11,822 nucleotides of DNA, taken from positions 1 through 11,822 of the forward strand of contig USEE01000018.1 in NCBI GenBank assembly GCA_900553645.1. The letters are read 5' to 3'. Shown piece by piece: positions 7,435 through 11,822 of this stretch. The position numbers were made by a program, and so were the translations under genes. The notes under the pieces were generated by a model, which saw only the letters and a program-made list of their open reading frames with translations, searched no databases and was not told the DNA's origin. Positions within the stretch are counted from its first letter, which is position 1. Every line of letters begins with the position of its first letter. Source of the DNA: an uncultured Eubacteriales bacterium. Lineage in GTDB: Bacteria; Bacillota_A; Clostridia; Christensenellales; Aristaeellaceae.

Positions 7435-8743
7435 TCAAATCCTCCCCTGCAAGCGCCTTGACCAGCTCCTCGCCGTCGGTATACACGGGCGTAACCGGGC
7501 AGCCCAGCCGCTTTTCCAATTCTGTTCTGGGTACATTATCCAAAAAGACGTCGCCGCCGTCGCGCAGCATTACGCGCGGTATAAGCACCTCGTCCACCTT
7601 CAGATCGCCGTATTGCTTGATTATGTCGCCGCCGGTCACAAGTCCGGCCACGGTGACGCTCGGGCCAAAGAAATCATTGCGCACAGCGTGCACGCTTACA
7701 TCCACGCCCTCAAATTTATATGTATCCACGAGATACTGCATCTCGTTTTTCGCCGATACGCCGGTGATTATCGCGACGCGGCGCGCCTTTGGCTTTTTGC
7801 CCGACTGCATGTATTCATCATACGCGCGGCGCACGCCCTCGCGCTGGAAGCGGATCAAGCCTATGCCGTTGTCTATCTGCGGATAGTCCTCGTATTCCTC
7901 ATCGGGCGGCACGTCGCGCTCGGCCAGTACGTAAAACTCGTCCGCCGCAAACACCAGCGCCGTACCCAGCGTCCTGCGGAATTCCTTCTGCCACTTCTCC
8001 ACTTCGTCCAGCAGCTTATTGGCCGTCTCGCGGTCGTACAGCTTCAGATTGCAAAGTCCTGCGCGATGCCCAGTCAGTCCCACCGGCACCAGCGCCAGCG
8101 TTATGCACGCCGGATACAGCGCCGCCATGTCGCGCACTGTCTTTTCCAGCACCGGCCCGTCGTTTATGCCGGGGCACAGCACCGCCTGGCCGTGAAACTG
8201 TATGCCGCCCGCGGCCAGTTTATTCAGCTGATCCATCAGATTCGCGCCTCTGGGCTGGCCCAGCAGCTTTGCCCGGAGCAGGCCGTCGGTCGCGTGCACC
8301 GATATGTACAGCGGGCTGGCGTGGCGGCTGATTATGCGGTCAAGTTCGCGATCGCCCACGTTGGTCATTGTGACGTAGTTGCCCATCATAAGCGACATGC
8401 GCCAGTCGTCGTCTTTGACGTACAGCGATGAGCGCATATCCTTGGGAAGCTGGTCAACGAAGCAGAACAGGCACTTGTTGGCGCACAGTCGCGTGCTGCC
8501 CAGCATGTCGCCCTCGAAGTCTGCGCCCAGCTCCTCGTCCATATCCTTGTCGCATTCGACTTCGTACACCTCGCCCGTGCGGTCGCGCACGGTAAGCACC
8601 AGATCTTCGCAGCTCATCAGCTGCTGATAATCAATCAGGTCGATGAGCTTTTCGCCGTTTATTTCCAGCAGCTCGTCGCCCTTGCGCAGACCTAGTTCGT
8701 CGGCAAGACCGCCGCGCTCCACCTTTGCGATTTTAAAGCCCAT
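7427..8743 (-). CDS. PDZ / radical SAM / DUF512 protein
   Basis: This 438-aa protein belongs to the DUF512 Fe-S protein family often found next to der in Clostridia; its reaction is unknown. Residues 1-60 form a PDZ-like domain (GLADELGLRKGDELLEING, 12-30). The radical SAM cluster motif CxxxCxxC is at C87, C91 and C94, followed by FVDQLP. Further marks are LCPGINDGP (189-197) and LALVPVGLTGHR (216-227). The C-terminal DUF512 half (about 230-430) includes NDFFGPSVTVAGLVTGGDII (356-375). No signal peptide or membrane helix is seen, so it is probably cytoplasmic. The ATG at 8743 has GGAGG 5 nt upstream and a consensus promoter about 25 nt before it. A longer frame reaching 9076 runs through that promoter and a terminator and is rejected. 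The stop overlaps the start of der by 8 nt. Confidence 0.88.
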   Translation of the reverse strand: MGFKIAKVERGGLADELGLRKGDELLEINGEKLIDLIDYQQLMSCEDLVLTVRDRTGEVYEVECDKDMDEELGADFEGDMLGSTRLCANKCLFCFVDQLPKDMRSSLYVKDDDWRMSLMMGNYVTMTNVGDRELDRIISRHASPLYISVHATDGLLRAKLLGQPRGANLMDQLNKLAAGGIQFHGQAVLCPGINDGPVLEKTVRDMAALYPACITLALVPVGLTGHRAGLCNLKLYDRETANKLLDEVEKWQKEFRRTLGTALVFAADEFYVLAERDVPPDEEYEDYPQIDNGIGLIRFQREGVRRAYDEYMQSGKKPKARRVAIITGVSAKNEMQYLVDTYKFEGVDVSVHAVRNDFFGPSVTVAGLVTGGDIIKQYGDLKVDEVLIPRVMLRDGGDVFLDNVPRTELEKRLGCPVTPVYTDGEELVKALAGEDLNG

Positions 8744-8748
8744 ATTTT

Positions 8749-8753
8749 CCTCC
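8749..8753 (-). promoter_or_regulatory. Ribosome binding site deciding the DUF512 start
   Basis: GGAGG lies 5 nt before the ATG at 8743, just downstream of the predicted transcription start. This fixes the N-terminus at the PDZ-like domain. Confidence 0.8.
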
Positions 8754-8774
8754 ACATACGGATTGTACCTGATA

Positions 8775-8803
8775 ATTATCCACCCTGCGCCGCGATATGT
8801 CAA
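8775..8803 (-). promoter_or_regulatory. Promoter of the DUF512–der–plsY unit
   Basis: A perfect -35 box TTGACA (8798-8803) lies 17 nt from a -10 box GATAAT (8775-8780), which differs from consensus by one base. It is a strong housekeeping sigma-A promoter. The predicted start near 8768 gives a leader of about 25 nt. It sits just downstream of the spoIIP terminator, so this unit is expressed independently of the sporulation genes upstream. Confidence 0.85.
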
Positions 8804-8860
8804 GTCAATTACGGTTACGCGAAAGTGGCATTGCGTGTGCGATAGTACGCATTTTGCCCT

Positions 8861-8902
8861 AAAATACAATCGCGCCCGCCTGTGCATAAGGCGCGCGCGA
8901 TT
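8861..8902 (-). terminator. Intrinsic terminator after spoIIP
   Basis: Arms at 8868-8880 and 8890-8902 form a 13-base GC-rich stem with one mismatch and a 9-nt loop. On the minus strand the stem is followed by GTATTTT. It begins about 12 bases after the spoIIP stop codon. Confidence 0.82.
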
Positions 8903-8913
8903 ATAAGCCATAT

Positions 8914-10071
8914 TTACTTTTCGCGCTCGCCGCGCTTTTTGCCCAGCAAGCCGCCGGTCGTTTCGCTCGCGCCGCGCTTTATCTTGTTCCACATGCCCGA
9001 AAAGCTGCCGGTCGTTATAAGGCCGTATCCGACTATCGCGGCCAGCGCTATGCCGACCACCCAGAGTATGCCCCACGCCGCGCCGCTGCCTCCGGCTTCG
9101 GCGGTAGTTTCGGCTCCTGCGGCATCCGCATCAGCGCCCGCCGCGCCTTCTGCCTTGGCAGTCGAACCGAACAGCACGCGTTCCAGCACGTCGGCCATGT
9201 AGGCGGTCGACTTTATCGCGCGCTCCTTCTTAATGGTGTGCGTGCCGAATTCAAGCAATATCGCGCGCGGCGCAAGCTCCTGATTGTAGTCTCCCTTTCC
9301 TATATATATGTCCTTTATCAGGTCGGGATACATCTCGTCGGCGGTGGCCTTGATCTGCTTGGCGAACTTGCGATTGGCGTCGGCGTTGGGATTGGACTTA
9401 CCCACCAGCAGGCGCACCTTGGTCGCGTCCTCGTCCTCGATCTTCTGGACGTACTCGTCGGGGTCGGGTATGCCGTCGCGGTGTATGTCCAGCAGCGCCG
9501 CGGGCTGGGACTTGAGCAGCCGCGCCGCCGTGGAGCGCGAACGCCGGTAAGCGCCCGCGTCGTGCGGCAGGTGCGTGGTCGTGTCCAGCTCCACCTCTAT
9601 GCCGCGCTCCTCCAGCGCTTTTTTGAGCGCCTCATCCACATCGTATATGCCCGCATCCTTCTCCTTGGACTCGGCGCCGTCGGTGGGAATGTACGATTCG
9701 TCCGAATGCGTCGAATATATGCCTATCAATCGCTTTGATTCCTGCGCGACCGTCGCGACGGCTTCATTGTCCGGCTCGAGCAGCGATTCCTGACCTATGT
9801 ACTGCGCCACGGCGGTGCGCTTGCTGTCGTCAACCTCGATTATTCTGTACAGGCGGTTGTCGGACGAAATGTACTCGTCGTCTAAATAGACGCGACCATA
9901 TATGCTGGTCAGGTATTGGCCATCCTCATCATATATAGTCCAAACATTTTCGTCCGCATCGGCTTCGGGCGCTTGTGTTGAGACAGATTGCGCGGCCTCA
10001 GCGCGCGCCGTTACCGGCAGAGCCAGCATGAGTGCCAGCATTAGCGTCAGTACGCAAATCAGCTTCTTCAT
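8914..10071 (-). CDS. spoIIP: Stage II sporulation protein P (SpoIIP-like cell wall hydrolase)
   Basis: SpoIIP is an amidase and endopeptidase that, with SpoIID and SpoIIM, cuts peptidoglycan at the septum so the mother cell can engulf the forespore. The 385-aa protein has a hydrophobic N-terminus with a possible signal cleavage after TARA (21-24), then a small beta-rich segment (about 42-100). The catalytic domain (about 114-302) has IYSTHSDESYIP (118-129), LLDIHRDG (193-200) and ILLEFGTHT (271-279). H122, E125, H197 and E274 match positions conserved in the family. An Ala/Gly/Glu-rich linker (about 303-331) leads to a hydrophobic helix (about 332-355) and a basic tail. This C-terminal helix is unusual, since the Bacillus protein is anchored only at its N-terminus. 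The ATG follows AGGAGG by 8 nt and overlaps the stop of the DUF1614 gene as ATGA. Confidence 0.87.
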   Translation of the reverse strand: MKKLICVLTLMLALMLALPVTARAEAAQSVSTQAPEADADENVWTIYDEDGQYLTSIYGRVYLDDEYISSDNRLYRIIEVDDSKRTAVAQYIGQESLLEPDNEAVATVAQESKRLIGIYSTHSDESYIPTDGAESKEKDAGIYDVDEALKKALEERGIEVELDTTTHLPHDAGAYRRSRSTAARLLKSQPAALLDIHRDGIPDPDEYVQKIEDEDATKVRLLVGKSNPNADANRKFAKQIKATADEMYPDLIKDIYIGKGDYNQELAPRAILLEFGTHTIKKERAIKSTAYMADVLERVLFGSTAKAEGAAGADADAAGAETTAEAGGSGAAWGILWVVGIALAAIVGYGLITTGSFSGMWNKIKRGASETTGGLLGKKRGEREK

Positions 10072-10730
10072 TCGCCGTCCCTCCTGCGGATCTTGCCGTC
10101 CTTAAATTCGCGGCTCTCGTCGCGGGTCGCGCCGCGCGTTACGCGCTCGATTATCTCGCCCACCACCTCAGCCAGTATCACGCCGGTGAGTCCGGCTATC
10201 ACAATCACGTCAACTGCGCCCGCGCCGCCCAGATGCAATGCCTGATTCACGCCGCGCGCACGCAACTCAACCGACTGATAAATATCCGCGCCCATTACAC
10301 CCAGCACGCCCGCCACGAACGCGCCGCGCCGCGAGCGCCCTAGCAAATAAGCCGTCAAACCGCCCGCCAGTCCGTATATGTAGTTGGGATCGAACGCAAT
10401 CGCTTCCGGCTCGTCAGGCATGAACCTCCCCAGCCAATATACCGCCAGCCCCGTGACCAGCGCACCAATCAGCGCCCGCACGCGCTCCTTGGCCGTGCCC
10501 GCGCGCACGATCAGATACACGCATACGGCCAGCGGTATCAGCGCGCCGCCTATATTCACATATACCTCGCCGCCCAGCGGTATATCGGGTATCAGTCCGC
10601 CCACGAACAGCGCGCCCGTTATGATAAGCGCCTGCCGGTCGTTAAGCCCCATCTTGTCCAGCACACCCCGGCACACGCCAAGAAGTACAAGTATCGTCAC
10701 AATCACAAGCAGCGTAAGTCCTACCGACAT
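10068..10730 (-). CDS. DUF1614 family membrane protein
   Basis: I recognise this 220-aa protein as DUF1614-like; its function is unknown. It is very hydrophobic, with about seven candidate membrane helices (near 3-18, 35-50, 58-77, 87-101, 116-131, 137-150 and 166-190). They are separated by short loops, including GLIPDIPLGGEVYVNIGG (45-62) and a glycine-rich LGGAGAVDVIV (164-174). The charged tail (about 195-220) is probably cytoplasmic. The ATG at 10730 has GAGG 8 nt upstream. A GTG at 10739, with AGGA 7 nt upstream, would add three residues and is nearly as good. The stop overlaps the spoIIP start by 4 nt (ATGA), so the two are surely co-transcribed and probably coupled. From context it may help SpoIIP at the engulfing membrane, but that is inference. 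Confidence 0.75.
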   Translation of the reverse strand: MSVGLTLLVIVTILVLLGVCRGVLDKMGLNDRQALIITGALFVGGLIPDIPLGGEVYVNIGGALIPLAVCVYLIVRAGTAKERVRALIGALVTGLAVYWLGRFMPDEPEAIAFDPNYIYGLAGGLTAYLLGRSRRGAFVAGVLGVMGADIYQSVELRARGVNQALHLGGAGAVDVIVIAGLTGVILAEVVGEIIERVTRGATRDESREFKDGKIRRRDGE

Positions 10731-10740
10731 AATGAACACC

Positions 10741-10757
10741 TCGCATTCCTGATGCGA
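10741..10757 (-). promoter_or_regulatory. Hairpin around the DUF1614 ribosome binding site
   Basis: A perfect inverted repeat, TCGCAT, 5 nt, ATGCGA, lies just upstream of the DUF1614 start. In the minus-strand RNA the 5-nt loop reads CAGGA and the stem ends inside GCGAGG, so both possible Shine-Dalgarno sequences are in or next to the hairpin. Folding could limit translation of DUF1614 and, through the overlap, of spoIIP. Alternatively it is a protein-binding palindrome. The effect is inferred from structure alone. Confidence 0.4.
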
Positions 10758-10816
10758 TGAGTATGCCCATGCCTGCGCGGTGTAATACGGCGCGGCGATG
10801 ATAATTGGATTTTTAT

Positions 10817-10844
10817 GTTTTATGGCTGGCTAAGACAGTTATTC
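10817..10844 (-). promoter_or_regulatory. Weak sigma-E-like promoter candidate for DUF1614–spoIIP
   Basis: On the minus strand GAATAAC (10838-10844), 13 nt and CATAAAAC (10817-10824) partly match the mother-cell sigma-E pattern (kmATATT, about 14 nt, CATACAAT), with about 5 of 7 and 6 of 8 positions. No good sigma-A promoter is visible between the upstream terminator and the gene, and spoIIP is under sigma-E in Bacillus subtilis. The match is poor enough to be chance. Confidence 0.25.
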
Positions 10845-10883
10845 GACGTTCATTGACTATGCCTTTAAATATGCCTTAAAAGC

Positions 10884-10922
10884 AAAAAAGCACCTCCGCA
10901 AGGCGAAACCATGCGGAAATGC
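10884..10922 (-). terminator. Intrinsic terminator after the SGNH hydrolase gene
   Basis: On the minus strand GCATTTCCGCA and TGCGGAGGTGC pair over 11 bp, including two G-U pairs, around an 11-nt loop and are followed directly by six T residues (10884-10889). It starts about 20 bases after the stop codon and separates this gene from DUF1614–spoIIP. Confidence 0.92.
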
Positions 10923-10942
10923 CTTCATATAAATATAATGTT

Positions 10943-11602
10943 TTACAGCGATTTGAGGAAGCCCGCGATGCGCTCCGCCAGAATCGCATGGCCGTCATCG
11001 TTGGGATGCAGGCCGTCGGGCACAAAGCGCTCGCGCACCGAATCAACGCGCGGCTGCAGGCCGCTCATCGCGTACAGATCGCACACGGGCAGCGAGTAGT
11101 ACTCGGCCACTGTGCGGATTATATCGACGTAAGTCTTGAGCGTGCCGACGGGCGCGGGCTTGTTATCGCCATTGGGCATGTCCTCGGTCAGGCGGTGCAG
11201 CGGCGTGCAGATAACGTTGACCGCATTAGGATAGGTGGTTATAAGCTCGCTCATCAGGCAGTGGCACGCGCCCCAGAATGTGTCGGGCGTGCGGTCGCAG
11301 GGCTTGCCCAACGGCGCGTCGCCGTGGCCGAAGTCATTGGTGCCGCCCAGTACTACGTTTATATCGGCATTCTTATCCATTTCGAGTGCGCGCTGGCAGA
11401 AGTCCAGATCGAAGCGCTGATTGTCTTCGGTACGCTTCTGCTGACGGGCGATGCGTGTGCCGCTGATGCCGTAGTTATTGGCGGCCTTCAGCCCGCACAT
11501 GCGGCCGATGCGCGCCACATATATGTTCTGAGGGTCGTCAACGCGCGCGCCCTCGGTTATGCTGTCGCCTAGGAAGTTAATTATTTTGCCTTCAAGCTCC
11601 AT
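10943..11602 (-). CDS. SGNH/GDSL-family hydrolase
   Basis: The product is a 219-aa serine hydrolase of the SGNH fold, probably an esterase or deacetylase acting on an acylated small molecule or sugar; the substrate cannot be read from the sequence. All four family blocks are present: LGDSITEG (11-18) with the nucleophile S14, NNYGISGTR (42-50) with the oxyanion glycine G45, GGTNDFG (86-92) with N89, and DGLHPNDDGH (196-205) with the catalytic pair D196 and H199. There is no signal peptide or membrane helix, so it should be cytoplasmic. The ATG at 11602 has GGAGG 8 nt upstream and the GDSI block falls at the usual distance; 24 upstream codons cover the promoter and are rejected. The gene stands alone between its own promoter and a strong terminator, so neighbours give no hint of its pathway. 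Confidence 0.9.
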   Translation of the reverse strand: MELEGKIINFLGDSITEGARVDDPQNIYVARIGRMCGLKAANNYGISGTRIARQQKRTEDNQRFDLDFCQRALEMDKNADINVVLGGTNDFGHGDAPLGKPCDRTPDTFWGACHCLMSELITTYPNAVNVICTPLHRLTEDMPNGDNKPAPVGTLKTYVDIIRTVAEYYSLPVCDLYAMSGLQPRVDSVRERFVPDGLHPNDDGHAILAERIAGFLKSL

Positions 11603-11610
11603 TGTATATT

Positions 11611-11615
11611 CCTCC
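11611..11615 (-). promoter_or_regulatory. Ribosome binding site deciding the SGNH hydrolase start
   Basis: GGAGG lies 8 nt before the ATG at 11602. The in-frame ATG at 11674 falls in the -35 box of the promoter and cannot be the start. Confidence 0.8.
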
Positions 11616-11645
11616 CCGAAATTACTTTTGCATGGGATATGGCTA

Positions 11646-11674
11646 ATTATAGCGCCATTGGGTGCAAAATGCAA
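11646..11674 (-). promoter_or_regulatory. Promoter of the SGNH hydrolase gene
   Basis: TTGCAT (11669-11674), 17 nt and a perfect TATAAT (11646-11651) form a good sigma-A promoter on the minus strand. The predicted start near 11639 leaves a leader of about 36 nt. A short inverted repeat, ATGGC and GCCAT (11639-11643 and 11654-11658), flanks the -10 box and might be an operator, although 5-bp arms are weak evidence. Confidence 0.82.
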
Positions 11675-11727
11675 TATTTACATTGAACCAATGCACAGGG
11701 CAAATGGCGAATATTTCATACTTTCCT

Positions 11728-11777
11728 AAAAAAAGTTCCTGCGAGGGGTTGACAAACTGATGCGCTTGCGGTATAAT
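11728..11777 (+). promoter_or_regulatory. Strong promoter of the tRNA gene
   Basis: TTGACA (11749-11754), 17 nt and TATAAT (11772-11777) match the sigma-A consensus exactly. A run of seven A residues (11728-11734) at about -56 to -50 resembles an UP element for the alpha subunit of RNA polymerase, as at stable-RNA promoters. Transcription would start near 11784, about 12 nt before the tRNA. Confidence 0.9.
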
Positions 11778-11795
11778 GAAGCAGTCGTCTGACAT

Positions 11796-11822
11796 GGTCG
11801 CATGGCTCAGTTGGTAGAGCAC
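11796..11822 (+). tRNA. 5' part of a tRNA gene (cut by the window end)
   Basis: The first 27 bases of a tRNA fit cleanly: a 7-nt 5' acceptor strand GGTCGCA, two linker bases TG, a D stem GCTC/GAGC closed around AGTTGGTA, then position 26 and the start of the anticodon stem. The G at position 9 is less common than A. The anticodon lies outside the window, so the isotype cannot be read. More tRNA genes may follow from the same promoter. Confidence 0.82.

Noticed and set aside
6073..7461. Long plus-strand open frame of 462 codons opposite der, and similar ones at 2-1270 and 7223-8431
   Set aside because: They mirror well-recognised minus-strand genes, run across gene borders, are rich in Arg/His/Ala as antisense frames of GC-rich genes are, and have no family motifs.
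8832..8851. Inverted repeat TGCGT-10-ACGCA upstream of the DUF512 promoter
   Set aside because: Arms of only 5 bp in GC-rich DNA are common by chance, and nothing else supports a site.
8744..9076. N-terminal extension of the DUF512 protein by 111 residues
   Set aside because: It would pass through the promoter, the spoIIP terminator and the end of spoIIP; the ATG at 8743 has a good ribosome binding site.
105..10883. Shared 13-mer ATGCCTTAAAAGC at 105-117 and 10871-10883
   Set aside because: In about 12 kb one such 13-base match is expected by chance, and the flanks differ.
1..11822. CRISPR array, insertion sequence, prophage or toxin–antitoxin genes
   Set aside because: I found no regularly spaced repeats, transposase or integrase motifs, or small paired genes on either strand.

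Overview
The window is a GC-rich stretch of a bacterial chromosome. All eight protein genes lie on the minus strand, tightly packed, and only a partial tRNA gene at the right edge lies on the plus strand. A SpoIIP-type sporulation hydrolase, the DUF1614–spoIIP and DUF512–der–plsY gene pairs, comEC next to holA, and strong GGAGG ribosome binding sites all point to a spore-forming (or recently spore-forming) member of the Clostridia in the Bacillota. The GC content is high for that group. Frequent AUA isoleucine codons in GC-rich genes are a further characteristic. I cannot name a genus. This is mostly a housekeeping and sporulation region: I see no phage, transposase, CRISPR, toxin–antitoxin or defence gene.

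Layout from right to left, which is the direction of transcription for the protein genes. (1) At 11796 a tRNA gene starts on the plus strand behind a fully consensus sigma-A promoter. A divergent promoter drives a cytoplasmic SGNH hydrolase gene (10943-11602), closed by a clear intrinsic terminator (10884-10922). (2) A DUF1614 membrane protein gene and spoIIP (10068-10730 and 8914-10071) overlap by ATGA and end in a terminator (8861-8902). The leader holds a hairpin around the ribosome binding site and only a weak, sporulation-like promoter candidate. (3) A strong housekeeping promoter (8775-8803) starts a three-gene unit: a PDZ/radical-SAM/DUF512 protein, the ribosome-assembly GTPase Der, and the acyl-phosphate glycerol-3-phosphate acyltransferase PlsY. 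The first two genes overlap by 8 nt and the last two are 1 nt apart. A 12-bp GC-rich hairpin follows. (4) comEC (DNA-uptake channel) and holA (DNA polymerase III delta) form a pair 49 nt apart. (5) xylB (xylulokinase) has its own promoter, with a 6-5-6 palindrome in the early transcribed region. The last 148 bases hold nothing I can identify.

The units have distinct jobs: forespore engulfment (DUF1614–spoIIP), ribosome and membrane biogenesis (DUF512–der–plsY), DNA transport and replication (comEC–holA) and pentose use (xylB). The least understood parts are the DUF1614 protein coupled to SpoIIP, the radical-SAM/DUF512 protein coupled to Der, and the two leader palindromes. Family assignments come from recognising sequence motifs by eye; no database search was run.
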